DNA from: Neofusicoccum parvum | Taxonomy: Eukaryota; Ascomycota; Dothideomycetes; Botryosphaeriales; Botryosphaeriaceae | Direction: 5' to 3' | Length of the DNA: 64,000 nt | Assembly (NCBI GenBank): GCA_020912385.1 | Contig: CP087220.1 | Span: 1,116,001 to 1,180,000 of the forward strand | In this document: piece by piece, positions 11,295 to 23,452 of the stretch | How the letters are laid out: every line of letters begins with the position of its first letter | Numbering within the stretch: position 1 is the stretch's first letter | Made by a program: the position numbers and the translations under genes | Notes under the pieces: model-generated | Database searches by the model: none | What the model saw: only the letters and a program-made list of their open reading frames with translations | What the model was told of the DNA's origin: nothing

Positions 11295-14200
11295 CTTGGC
11301 TGCTGCTCATCCGGCGTCGTCGGTCGCTGGTGTCGGGGCGGTGTTCGGGTTGCACGCAGGCGCAGCTCGGGGGAAGCACAGACGGGGCCTGGTGCTGCGG
11401 CGCGCTGGGGATTCGCCGCGGCGGCAATGGAAAACGAGCGCGGGCGAAACGGGGTTCGAGGGAGCGTGAAAGAAGGACAAGGTCGCCGTGGAGCCGGTCG
11501 AACGACGGTAGCGCCGGTGTAGGGTGTTTGGGATGGGCGGGCCTAGGCGCGGGGCATCCGCTCGGGGGGCGGCGCGGAGAAGGATCGTGGGTGCGGTCGG
11601 GTGCTCCTCGCAGCCGGTGGAAGAGCAGAAGTCGAACAGCAGCAGAAGAGAAGATGCGCAGGGAGGCGCTTCGCGGGCAGCGGCGTGGTGTTCTGCGCGG
11701 GCTCCACCTTTGGGAAAGCGAGGCTTGAGCCAGGGGTTGTCCGCTGAAACACAGCGCTGCGAGCGCACACAATCTCCGCCGCGCGGATCCCGGCCGCAGA
11801 TTGTCGAGCGCTGCGCCAACTGCGGACGGGGACCACCACTCAGGCGCCAGGGCGCCCACGAGCGCGCCGAAAATTATCAGCCCCCATTTCCCACTCGCCC
11901 GTTCCGGCCGCCCAGTGGCTCTCCTAAGACACGCGCGGTGCGGCCAAATCCAAGGGTCCAGGCACCGCGCCCGATCTGCCACGCTCCCCGATCGCCTCTG
12001 CGCGCCGTGTCGCAGGTCGCTTGGCCGCCTGCCTGAGGGCCGCATGTATATTCGCAGCACTCGCCGCCCGCCTGCAGGGATCCGAGCGATCGCCACCGTG
12101 GATCATGGCTGAATCGCCGCCCGCCAGCGACACGTAGGTGCTGAGAGCCACTGACAGCTGGCACAGCTCTTCGACGCGTGTTCGAGCGCGTTACACCGCA
12201 TCCAACAGCGGTGCCAGGCTCGCGTTCCTGGCCAGCCTGGCCGCACGTCACGATCGACGGCCGACTAATTACGCAAATGCACTTCATGCGTCCACGCGCC
12301 CTCCTCAACTTCGGACGTCGGAGCCCGCTATACGAAGCCACATTATCGTCGAATCTGGCCGAATGCGTTCCTATTAAACATGCCCGTTTATCGCCTGCAT
12401 AATTGTTCTCGCTGCCGGAAGGCAAAGATAGGCGCTGCAGACAATCTGTCAAGAGCCCGCACGGGCCCAGCTTTTTGTCACCATTCTCACGCCCATCGTC
12501 GCGGCTGCTCGCAATTTTCGACCGCACCTGCTTAGCTGCTTGCTTGCTGTGCGTCAATTGCGCCTGGATCCCCCTCGATACGAGCCCGCCAAGCCGTCCG
12601 TCTATTTGGCATCGTGCCAGACCCTTTTGCGCAGTGGCTGGACATGGCTCGGTCCGTTGAGAACAAGCCCCGGCATGCTTCTCGAAGGCGGTCCACGTGG
12701 TGTCACAAATTCTCTCTGTGCCTCGGTGTGTTGCCGTAAGTATATTGAAAACGCGGAGTAGGGTTAGCCTATGGAGCTTCGAGTGACAGTGTGCACCGGG
12801 TCAGCCGAGGAGTCGAGCATCCTGCTGCAGTCCATATACACAGATTTGAGCCATTGGTCCCGACTTGGGGGACCATATGCTCAGCTCGTCCTAGAGGATG
12901 CTTGTATCTCGGAATTGTGGCTACGCGGCCTGTCAGACACATCCAGTAGGACCACTCAAGTTCAGAACTCATGTACCCATTTCTGTGACTTCTTGCTGTG
13001 AAGACAAGTAGGAGTGAATAGCGTGGCCAATTCTACCTACAAATCCCCACCATCAAAGAATCGCCGGGCCTGAGGGTCGTCGCAGCTGACGTCCAATCTC
13101 CTCTTTGATGAAGGCCCGACCACTTTGGCCCTGTCCCCAAACATGGACATATTGCATGATCTGGTTCAGCCATGTGATTCTCGTAGTATTTATGTTTAGC
13201 GTAACGCCTCCTAGTGTCAAGGTCGCACAAGACTCGGCGTCCGTTGATGACTTCTCAGAATCGATGATAGGCAAAACAAATACACCTACGGCGAAGTATC
13301 ACGGACAATGGGCATTTCGCATGCAAGTCGTAACTACACCGAGGTTGCTTTTGGACCACCAGTACATACCGGACTGGCAAGCTTGGTCGCTGGGGGTTGA
13401 GGGACAATGAAGCAGCCGCACCTGCAATTAAAATACGTTCCAGGCGTTCAACCAGCACCGCGGCATAGACGGATTCCTCTCGTGCTATTATAGAAGTCGA
13501 GATACTCCAGTCGCCAGAGGTGGTGTTTGTAATCTCTATCCTTCTGATCCCGGATGTCAAGTGTGCAATCCCAGCACCATACTGAATTGTTTTCCTTGCA
13601 AAGCATCGAAATTGCTCTACGCGGATGCAGATATCGCATAGAGCACTGCAGTACCAATTGAATCGCATATCCCAGAGCATATGTCGATTTATCTTCTCCT
13701 TCTTCTTCCATATGCAAAGGCGACATACCCTGCGCTTGCGATTGGGATGTCCGGCATGAACGTTTGGCCAGTACAGTGCAGACGTAGATCCCGATCCGCT
13801 GCAATGCCATCTTTGATTCGCCGCTCGCATACGGTTTGGATCGTTTCCACCTGTTTAAACGGTAGTTGAATTATGCGATCCCATAGTGGTTTCGATGGTC
13901 ACCGCAGTGCCTTTGTTGGTTTGTGGGCCCGTTCTGAATCATTGACGTGTCTCATGCTGGCTTTGGACGGCGGTGAGGATTCGGCAATCCTTGGTATTCA
14001 TGACCAAAGAGGAAAGTCCCAGCCATTTCGAGACGTTATTCTTGGGGGGCTAAGTGAGAATGGAGGACTTCTAGAGGACGCAAAGCACCGGGCATTCTTA
14101 ACCATATGAAACCATTGTTGTCGTTGTCTTTCCGGACCATTTGATACCCCGCAAACAAAGCTGCAATATTCGCAAAGAGTAAAATGGCCGTGTGTTACCC

Positions 14201-14584
14201 CCAAGGTCCGCCAAGTCGAAGAAGCAAAGAAACTTGGTCCACAACGAGCAAGGAACAGCCCACCGTGTGAGAGTAGGATAGGCCATTCACACAGGCTGGA
14301 TGTGTTCATATGCGTCAGGCTGAAACTGTCGGCGAGGATCTCGAGGACCGCGGCCACGCTGGGCTGCGGCACGCGGATGTGGATCAGAGTGCAGCGCGAG
14401 GTGACTGTTGGCTGGCGCTGTATGGCTGGGTGTCGGGTCACACCGCCGTCGCAAGTGCGGAAGCGAGAGACGCTGCGGGCCGTGGCGGCAGCGCCTGACT
14501 CGTCAACTCCATCTCTTTGGCTCAGCCGTTCTTCGACACGACTCACCCACACGAGCTGCACCCTCCTCCGCCCATCGTCGCATC
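11295..14584. other. Large divergent spacer between tea4-like and bZIP genes
   Basis: About 3.3 kb with no recognisable protein. The first 1.2 kb (to about 12500) is very GC-rich and crowded with chance reading frames on both strands. From about 12700 to 14250 base composition drops and frames are short and patternless. It must contain both promoters. A long leader or non-coding transcript is possible but not shown. Confidence 0.4.
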
Positions 14585-16481
14585 ATGGACACAGCAGCTC
14601 AAAGCCCGCCGGCTGCTGCTGCGAACACCCCGCCCCCGAACCAGACCCCCCAGCCCGCCCCGAAACGCCGCCGCACCTCCGGCCAGCCCTCGTCCCGCGG
14701 CGTCGCCAACCTCACGCCCGAGCAGCTCGCCAGAAAGAGGCAGAATGACCGCGAGGCCCAGCGAGCCATCCGCGAGCGGACCAAGCAGCAGATCGAGCGC
14801 CTGAACAATCGCATCCGCGAGCTGGAGTCGCAGCAGCCCTACCATGAGCTGCAAATGGCCCTGCGCGCCAAGGAGGCCGTCCAGACCGAGAACGACGATA
14901 TCCGCCGCCGCCTGTCGACGGTGATGAGCTTGATCCAGCCCATTCTGGGCACCCACGGGCTCAATGGCACGTCCGCCTCCTCCACTGGCGGCCTGATGAT
15001 GGTTGCTGACTTTTGGCCGGTGTAGAGCTTGCCGCCGCCGCCGAGCGCAGTCCGCTGCAGCTGCCGCCCCACGACGCCGGCGATCCGCGTGCACAGCAAC
15101 ACATGCATATCCCCGACCAGCGCGCCTACCACCACGGCGTTTCTCAAGTCCAGGAGCCGCAGCCGCCGCACGACCAGACCAACGAGTCGTCGCCCACCAG
15201 CCAGGGCGCGAACGGCCGCCATTGGGGCCCTGCATTCCCCGGCGCCCCGCCCACGAGCCATGTCCGAGGATGGCACCCGCAGCAGCCGCCCTACGACCAG
15301 CCGCGCAGCAACATCCACCCCGACCTCGAGTTTGGCCAGAACTCAGACGAGCGTTTGGGCGTCAATTTTCTCCTCGACAACCGGGCGAAGCTGAACAATG
15401 GCCATGGTGGGCCGATGCCGCCGGGCATGCAGTCGTCGGGGCTGGACTTCAATGGCCGCCCGCTGGAAGCATGGAATACTCTGCCGCGCACTCTGGAAGC
15501 TACTTGCCCTCTCGATAGCTTGTTGTTGGATTTCTTGGCCGAAAGGCATGCTCAGGCCGCGGAAGGCGCGCCCATCAAGACGCTGGTCGGGCCTCTGTAC
15601 CCGGACTTCTCATATCTTCTGAACCCGGACAAGGATGATCAGTCCCACCCGTTGTCTAAGGTCTTCACGGATATACTGCGCACGTTCCCTGATATTTCTG
15701 GCTTGCCGGAGAGGGTCGCGGTACTGTACATCATGTTCATGTTGATGCGGTGGCAGATCGAGCCCTCGCAGGAGAATTACGAGCGTTTGCCTGATTGGAT
15801 GACGCCGCGCCCCAGCCAACTCTTCACGCCGCACCCTGTTTGGAACGACTATCTACCTTGGTATGTAGACTCGCCACTTTTCTATTGCTTTCACATCCAT
15901 ACTCAGTCAATCCTTGTCCTCTCGCCATTTTTTAATCGTCCCTCGATCACATCATTTTTACTTTGCGGTCACATCTTCATCTCTATCTTGGTCACGCTCA
16001 ATCAGCCCCGCTTGCGTCTCAGCCCACCGTCAGTTAACCATCCGTTCACAGGCCCCGCCTCCGCGACCACATCATCACCGACCAACCGCAACAAGCCTTC
16101 GACAACTTCTTCATCCCGTACACCACCTCCCTCTCGCTCAACTGGCCGCACAACCCCCGCGACTGCCTCCTCCCGGCCTCGTCCGTCCCAGCCAGCATCA
16201 ACACAACGCCAAACGGCATCCCGGTCGACCCCGCCACCGAAGCGTCGCCCACCCCCGCGACCGGCAGCACCAACGCCGCCAGCGGCAACGACTCGGCCAC
16301 CGGTGGCGACGGCTCGCCCACCACGACCGGCGAGGCTGGCAGCGTCGCCGACGACGACCAGTGGGTCATCAACCCCGAGTTCGAGGGGCATCTGCGCAAC
16401 ATCGAGAATTGGAGCTTGGGCCCGCAGTTCAGGGCCGCGTTCCCGGGGTTGGCGAATTACGTCAAGATTCAGGATCGCTGA
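14585..16481 (+). CDS. bZIP transcription factor with C-terminal DUF3425
   Basis: The model is 14585-14966, 15026-15860 and 16052-16481, about 548 residues. After a Pro-rich start and KRRRTSG comes the basic region NDREAQRAIRERTKQQIERL, with the leucine zipper following to about residue 105. The tail contains the DUF3425 region: LIQPIL-type helix, CPLDSLLLDFL, LYPDFSYLLNP, LPERVAVLYIMFMLMRW, then PRLRDHIITD after the last intron, and ends in FRAAFPGLANYVKIQDR. This architecture is widespread in filamentous ascomycetes and acts as a nuclear DNA-binding regulator; the targets here are unknown. The first intron is uncertain. A GC donor at 14967 with acceptor 15025 keeps frame and uses the GCTGAC branch site. 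A GT donor at 14921 with acceptor 15027 also keeps frame but removes a conserved-looking helix. Confidence 0.85.
14967..15025 (+). other. Probable GC-AG intron in the bZIP gene
   Basis: The 59-nt interval starts GCACGT and ends GTGTAG, with GCTGAC about 16 nt before the acceptor. It joins GLN to ELAAAAERSP in frame. The only GT donor nearby (14971) gives the wrong phase. Confidence 0.5.
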
Positions 16482-18210
16482 AGGCGCGAGGTAGGGGGGA
16501 CGGGGGTTCTTCGGGGGTGGGGTGGGGAAACTTGTACGTTCGCTTTGAAAATCTGAGATGGATTGATTGAGGTGAGGTTTGAGGGGATGAAGCTTATGAG
16601 AAACATGGATGGATGGATGGATGGATGGCGATCATGGACCTGGCTTTGTATCTGAAGGCGCGTTGCTAGGCGGCGAATCACAAAAAGCAGAACTAGCTGT
16701 GTACGTGTACGAACTAGTACAGAGATGGAGAGAGAGGGAGAGAGAGAAATTTTACTACTTTGGATGGACATTTAGACCGGCTTTCCTGTATGCTTCTGTG
16801 AGTATTACTTGATTTCATGCTAAAAAGTGAAAGGATAAAGAATAGAAAGTGACTACTACATATACTACTAAAGTCTCAACGCGGAGATATATAAACTGCC
16901 TTTTCAGTCGTTCTTCAGGAATGGACTTCTCAAACTAAAACCTTGTCCTAAACCCTTCAAGCTCTCCACAGACTCTAGTCCATACCGAAGAAACGCTCCA
17001 CATTGAAACATCACCTGCCAGCGGAAGAAGTAGACCAAAAGAGAAAATATAGCGGGCGAGAGAAATAATCCCCCACCGCCACGGAATCATCAGCCGTACA
17101 ACGTCATCGGTCAACATCTTCAAGTATGGTACCCTGAATACGCTTTGTAACCAGCACATACACCGTATTCCAATATCACCCCCTACTGTCATCACGAAGA
17201 GTTAAATTGGTCGCTTTAGATTACATGCTCATTGTCCCTCTGGCTCTGCCAGTCTCCCTAGATTTAGCCAATTGGTCCATACATGACCTCCCACATCATC
17301 AGGACATCCAAAACTCACAATTGTCACATTCAGTAACGAGCCTAAGTCCAAGAAGCATCCCCGGTCGCCTCCAAAGCGCTTCTCCACCAACACCGTGCGT
17401 TCGCATAATGGACACGTCTCACGTCCCCCTCACTCAACGCCTCCACATACCATCACATTCATGCACGGCAGCAGTTCGATATCAGAGATTCGTATTTCTC
17501 CCCCTCGTCAGATCGGGCTGTTTACTTTATTCTTGTTTTCTCATCCCCTGTCCGCTACTTCACTTCGTCCCGAGTAACATACATGCACCCCTCCATCAAT
17601 TTCACCTCTTCCATCCCCTTGTCCTCAAGCAACGACTCTTCTCGTCCGCAGCGAATCCATCCCATCCCCATCAGTACCCTTCGCGCTGATCGCTAGCAAG
17701 CTATTATAAAAGGATCGTCATGACGCATGCGCCGTCTATATATCAGTTCCTGATCGTCGTGATGTGTGTGTCCGTGTTGGTCGCAAAAGCAAAGCAAAAC
17801 TTTTTGCGAAAACCAAAAAACGCTCGCTGTGTAAAATAAATACCAAGACGCGCACGGGATTATTACCTCCGTATTACCTTTGTTTGCTTTGCCTGTGTGA
17901 TTAAAACGCAACACAAAGGGAGTGTGTATGTGCGATGACGCTATGCCTCGAAACCACGAGTAAATCAAACCCCAAATCAGAAAGAAAACGCCCGAACTCC
18001 CAGATTGTGCCCGATGATGACCCCGCCGCTTTGCTATGCATAAAGGAATGACGTTTTTGGAAAACCCGATTAAAGAGTCCAGAAAGCGAAGAGAGGAGCA
18101 AGATCGAGTCGAGAGGGAATTATCGAATCGGTTCAACATTGTACAGAGACGGCCGTTCAGGATAGTCGTTTAGAAGGATCAGCGGCACATCCGCTTCAGA
18201 CACCGACGGC
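16482..18210. other. Convergent 3' intergenic region
   Basis: About 1.7 kb between the stops of the bZIP and wall-protein genes. It contains the ATGG microsatellite and pyrimidine-rich stretches near 17380-17690. No coding signal was recognised. Confidence 0.45.
16605..16628. repeat. (ATGG)6 microsatellite
   Basis: Six perfect copies of the tetranucleotide ATGG lie about 125 bp after the bZIP stop codon, probably in its 3' untranslated region. Confidence 0.95.
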
Positions 18211-19731
18211 TCAGAGCAGCCAGGCCAGACCGGCGACGCCACCGGCGAGGGCGGCGGCAGCTTCGACGCCGAACCTCTGCGCGGCGCCCGTCTGGAGGCT
18301 GGGCTCGCCGTTGGTGCCCGTGGCGGTGCCGCCCGAGCCGGCGGTGGCGGCCGCGGCGGCGACGGTGGCGTAGCTGGTGATGGTCTTGCGCTCGCCGTTG
18401 GGGAGGGTGGTGGTCGAGAGGACGAGGCTGCTGACCTGGCCGTCACTGCCGCCCGTGTACGTCGTCAGGAAGGTGCTGCCGGCCGAGTTGGTGCGGGTCA
18501 GGACCTGGCCGGTCGTGATGCGGGTGGGCGTGTAGGCCGAGGCGGCGGAGGTGGTGGTCACGGTGTTGCCGGCCGCGTCGGTGGTCTCGACGATGACGGC
18601 GGCGGCAGTCGTGGTCTTGCCTTCGCTGTCGGTTGTCGTGACCTTGGCGGTGGCACCTACAAGGGCGGAGGAGGAGACGGTCTGGGTCTCGCCGGCGCTG
18701 TTGGTGGTGGTGACTTCAACGGGAACGACGACAGCCTCGGTAGAGCTGGACTGCTGAGTGGTTTCGGCAGTAGTCGAAGCTTCGGTGCTGCTCGGTGCTG
18801 CAGTAGTCGTCGACACGGTAGTGGACTCGACAGTGCTAGGCGCAGCTGTAGAAGACGAAGCTTCTGAGTTAGTGCTTGATTCCACAGTCGCAGAAGAACT
18901 CTGAGTAGTAGTAGTAGCCGCAGCGGTAGTAGTAGTAGCTGGAGAAGAAGACACGGATGAGCCCCTGGACGATGAAGACTGGGAGGAGGAAGAAGATCCA
19001 GATTCGGTTGTGCTCGACTCAGACTGAGACGCACCTGAGGACGCTGCTCGGGTGGTCGAGGCATCCGAAGTGGACGTCGTCGCGGCGCTCTGGGTGGAAG
19101 CGGCGGACGACGGGGAAGAAGATGGAGCAGCTGTGCTCGACGTGGACGCACCTGTGGTAGACGCCTCCGACGAAGTCGCACTCGTGCTGGATACAGCGGG
19201 TGCAGAAGAAGTCGTGGAGGACTCAACCGTGGAGGAGGCGGCGGGGGCAGAGGTGCTGGCAACGGACGACGGGGAGGAAGTGGACGTACTTGCAGAGGTC
19301 TCAACAGCAGACGACGTCGTCTCCGCCACAGCGCTCGAAGTCGCCGGTGCGGCCGAGCTCTGAGCGGCCGAGGAGCTGGGCTGGGCGGTCGTGGAGGGAG
19401 CTGCAGCAGAACTCTCTGCGGAGGCGCTGGACGCGGCCACGGCAGCGCTGCTTGTTGGCGTCGACGCTTGCCGCTTCTTCAACTCGAGCTGCTCGGGCAG
19501 CGTGCCATTGGCCTCGTGCGGAGCCTCGACATGGATCCAATCGTCCTGGGAGGCGGGGTGCTGGTGGTTGCGGAGCGCATCCGGGATGGCGTCGACAGGG
19601 AGGGCCACCAGTAGCTCTTTGGCTTGGCCGCTGAGCGCAGGGGAGCCCCCGGCTGGCTGCGTCACCTCGGCCTGCACAACCGCATTGGCGAGCGGCAGCG
19701 CGAGCAGCACAAGAGACCGAAGAGACGGCAT
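18211..19731 (-). CDS. Ser/Thr-rich, probably GPI-anchored cell-wall protein
   Basis: A single exon of 506 residues. I take the start at 19731, 14 codons inside the longest frame, because it opens a clean signal peptide (MPSLRSLVLLALPLANAVVQA). A KKR site at about residues 85-87 looks like a Kex2-type processing site. Residues about 90-370 are almost only Ser, Thr and Ala with short Glu/Val interruptions, a typical heavily O-mannosylated stalk. The following region has TTT-rich blocks such as NSAGETQTVSSS and TTGQVLTRTNSAGSTF. The last 25 residues form a small-residue hydrophobic tail ending LAGGVAGLAWLL, preceded by Gly/Asn suited to GPI attachment. A role as a wall mannoprotein is inferred from composition only, since no catalytic domain is present. 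Confidence 0.78.
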   Translation of the reverse strand: MPSLRSLVLLALPLANAVVQAEVTQPAGGSPALSGQAKELLVALPVDAIPDALRNHQHPASQDDWIHVEAPHEANGTLPEQLELKKRQASTPTSSAAVAASSASAESSAAAPSTTAQPSSSAAQSSAAPATSSAVAETTSSAVETSASTSTSSPSSVASTSAPAASSTVESSTTSSAPAVSSTSATSSEASTTGASTSSTAAPSSSPSSAASTQSAATTSTSDASTTRAASSGASQSESSTTESGSSSSSQSSSSRGSSVSSSPATTTTAAATTTTQSSSATVESSTNSEASSSTAAPSTVESTTVSTTTAAPSSTEASTTAETTQQSSSTEAVVVPVEVTTTNSAGETQTVSSSALVGATAKVTTTDSEGKTTTAAAVIVETTDAAGNTVTTTSAASAYTPTRITTGQVLTRTNSAGSTFLTTYTGGSDGQVSSLVLSTTTLPNGERKTITSYATVAAAAATAGSGGTATGTNGEPSLQTGAAQRFGVEAAAALAGGVAGLAWLL

Positions 19732-22700
19732 CTTGGGAGGGGTTGGAGCGAGGAAGTGGCGAAAGGCTCGCAAAAAGTGGGCGCGCGGAGGTTGATATGC
19801 AATCGCACGGCTATAATGGCGCCATGGTCAGCAGCGGACACGGAAGGTGGTGGGCGTGGCGACGGCAAAAAGCAGGCAGGCTTACACAGCGGCCGGGCAG
19901 CAGATACGGGTGGCTTGCCTCGCTTGGCGGGAGCGCTGGCGGTGGTCCTGGCGGATAGCGAGCGTGGTATTACTATATTATCGAGCGACGGACGCGGCGG
20001 CAGCGAGCGTGGGGCGTCGGGCAGAGGGCGAGGGTGAGCGAGGACGGCGAGGGCGTGGCGGGGTGAGGAGGACGCGGGTGGTTAAGGGCTGGTGGGCGGC
20101 GCGCTGCGGCGGATATGTGCTTGGGCGGGCTCAATGCGGCGATGCTTGATACGAAGGGCCCGGGCAGGATCCAGCAGCTGTCACTGGCGTGGGCGGTGGA
20201 TGATGCGCAGTCGCGCGCCGGCCGCGCGCGCTGATCCCTGCGCTCCCAAGTTCCGCGCACCACCACAGCCGCTTGCGCGCGACGGCCATCACGGCCAGCG
20301 CAGGAGCTGCCGCGCCGGCCCCGTGTGGCTCCCGTGCGTTGAAACCTGCCCAGCCTGCGCCGCTCAGCGGGCGCTCTCACGCCAGCCGCCTCCACCCAGG
20401 CCCGACTGCAAGCGAACGCCCAATATGCCTGACCGCCGCTGCTATCAATCCCTATCGTCCACGGCTCCGCTGTTGCGCGCGGATGACGTGCCCGCCGCCC
20501 ATCCCCGCCCGCTGGAAGCACCGCCGCCGTGCAGGGAAGCGTGGAAGCTTCTCTCGTCTTTTTTTGTCCGCCTCTGGCACCCTACCGTTCCCCGCGGTTT
20601 CATCCATGCCGTGGCCGCAACACCGCCAGCAGCACGCCGTCACACCCGCCCGCTGCCGTGCTCTCAACCAGCCCACAACACCCCACTGCCGCATCACCGA
20701 CCCCGGCGCGCGGGCGCACATGGCTGCTGCTCCGTTAAGGCTTCCCAGCAGCGTGGGCCCTGGGTTTCGGCAGCCGGCGAGCGCGTCGAAAAAGGGCGCG
20801 CCTGCTGCGGCAGACACTGGCCGGCGGCAGCAGGACGACGCGGGCGCAGGGCGCGCAGGAGGCTCCCCTGACGCGAGCCGGGCAGGCCCCATCACAGCTG
20901 CTCTGCTGCGGACGCGGTGTTTCAGATTTCCTGGCCGCCGCGAGATCAGAATGACGGCAGCTGGGGCGACAGGAAGAAAACGCTCGTGCGCGGCCGTCCA
21001 CACCCATGCAGCGCGCCCGTTGCGGGAAGGGCCCGTCGAGCGAGTGGTCGCCGTGTTCCCGGCGCAGCTGATCCTGCGAAGCAGCCAACCTCACGTCGTG
21101 GAAGAGACGGCAGGCCGAGTGGTGGATGGCTGCTATTCTTAGCTCCCCTGGAAGACTGCACCGCGCCGTCGTGTAAGGTGGTTCGCCGGGGCTGCTGATC
21201 GTCTGAGGCTTGCGTGTGGGCCCTGGCCGCCGCCCCGCTGATCACTGCGTGGCCGCTCGCTGTCAACGCGGCCGTGGCGTGGCTGACGACGGGCACTGGC
21301 TGGCCGCTGACGACCCAGAGCGGCCGCCTGCACTCCTTCAGCCAGCGACTTGGGCTCCCACCGAACGGGTGAGCCTCGTGTATAGTTTACCTGCTGACTG
21401 GGCTGCCACTTTTTCACCTCGCGGCCAAACTCTCGCCATCGTCCCGTGTAGCGAGATGCGCATTTCTTCGTGTTCCTCAAATAAGCGAGTGAGCAGTCGG
21501 CCGCTAGGCGATACAGCAACGACTCATGTAATTGATTAGATCTACACCTGGCCATTCCTTTCTCTCTGCTTGAGACGTTGAAGTACTGTCCTCAATGCCT
21601 GAGTGCGGCCAGAATCAAGGTAAGTATCGGCAGGCCTTGGCTCCCCCTTGACCTCATCCCGCCGCCGGCAAGCTCCACCCGCGGCGCTTGTGTCGTGTTT
21701 TGTTCCGAGCGAAAAGAGGACCACAAAAAGTCGAATCTGGCTCACGGCTTCGTATCCCATCGATCCTTCTACAGCGAGCCCAGCCCCAGTCTCCTTTAGC
21801 TCACTCGTATCTCCACGTGCTTAGCCTCTCGCCCAGCGCTCCACCCGTGCAACGACCAATCGTCAGCCCTCCCATCGCTCCCCCGGCGACACACCGCATC
21901 GACGCCGTCACCAGAACACGCATGGGGAAACGAGAGAGCAACGATGTCTCTCGAACGTACCATCGCGTCCCGGGAGGCGGCGGCAGGGCGTTACGTGCTT
22001 ACGGGACACGCCCCAAGAGAGTCAGGAGAGAAAGGGCCTCCCACCGGCACCTGCTCTCAGCCCTTTTCTTTTGCGTGCCAACGGCTTCGGCTTCGCCGCG
22101 CCCCATACCCGCGCAGTAGTAAGCGCCGAGATAGAAGAGAGGTCGCGACCGCCAGCCGCAGCCATCCGCAAGCGGATGAGGTGTTTTTTTTTTCTTAGCA
22201 TCGAGACCTTCTGCGCCCCTCCCCAACCCCCGCCCTCGTCGTCACCCTCCCCCCCGTATCGGCCAACGGCCCAGAACGATCGGGGACCGTTGGGGACGAT
22301 TGATGCCCCGTCCCTCCTCCCACGTCGCCACGCCATAAATGGCTCAGTTCCAGAAAAATGACGGCACTTCGTGAATCCAAAGATGAAAGAGGAAGAAAAG
22401 AGACCGCAAAGTTGACGAAACGGTTGATAATGTCGTGACGTGCATGGCGCCTATTATCCTCCTTAGCGCCCGCATCCGCGTACCCTTTCTTCTATCACAT
22501 GCTTCATAAAACCCCCGTGTGTGTATGCATGCATGTAGAGTATGTATCGGCAGCGCACCTCCTCCCCGGGTTGACGCGTACATACGTACGGGGAAATCAT
22601 TTCCCACCTTTCTCCATGCGCAGCCGGGCCCCGACCGAAAGGGAAAAACAACGCAAGTGCAGCGTCATCCGCTCATTGGTGGCAGGGCGGGAAGAAAACG

Positions 22701-23452
22701 GTAACGAGAACGGTGTAATCTTTTTGCACTCGCATCTCATGATTTGATTTCCCTTCTGTTTGACATGTGAGAAAGGAAGCATGAGGGAGGATTTGTCAAA
22801 GGAAGTGCATCAGATTTTCCCACCAACCGATTCTCTCCGCGAAAGGAAGTTTTACGAAACATACAGGAGAAAGAAACAAGATCAGATCAGGACCAGACGT
22901 AGGCACAAGGAAAACGAGGCGGATAGGCCACCCCACGCGAGAACAGACACGGCGTCCCCGATTACAACCCCCTTTTTGGTCGGTCTGCACAACCCTTCCC
23001 CTCGTCTAGTGTGTGTGTGAACATACATCAGCCTTGCCCTCCCACTCCCCTCCCCGCCCCGCTACGAGTCAACCCCATTGTTCTCCACACCATCACCCTT
23101 TCTTACTTATAGGGGCAAGGATGCCAAGACATAGATGACGATCCTCCTAGGAAAGCTCTCCTAAATTACCGCTGCCGGCGATCAAAGCTCCTCCTCCCTA
23201 CCACCTTCAATCAACTCTTTCGCTTCTTCAGACTACGTCCATGCCCATAACGCACTTTCGCCAAAGCATCCAAGACGCCGCGCTGTCCCTTTCATCATCA
23301 TGCAAGCTTCGCTCCAAAAAAGCATGCCTTCGCGAGGAAAAGAAGAAACGACTCTTGAACGGACCAACGAAACAACTCCCGCTTTGAGCATTTGCAAACG
23401 AGACCAAATAGCATGAGGATATTCACAAGAGAGGGAAAACGATCGACCGAGG
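19732..23452. other. Large intergenic region
   Basis: About 3.7 kb between the 5' end of the wall-protein gene and the 3' end of the RhoGAP gene. The part up to about 21200 is very GC-rich with long but patternless frames on both strands; 21200-23450 is mixed and lower in GC. I see no family resemblance, repeat array or RNA gene. Confidence 0.4.

Noticed and set aside
12771..13410. Pair of plus-strand frames of 76 and 101 codons in the spacer before the bZIP gene
   Set aside because: No splice signals join them convincingly and the peptides have no recognisable domain.
20092..21142. Overlapping plus-strand frames of up to 289 codons
   Set aside because: Ala/Arg/Pro-rich frames on all strands of very GC-rich DNA, without conserved blocks. 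Treated as chance open frames.
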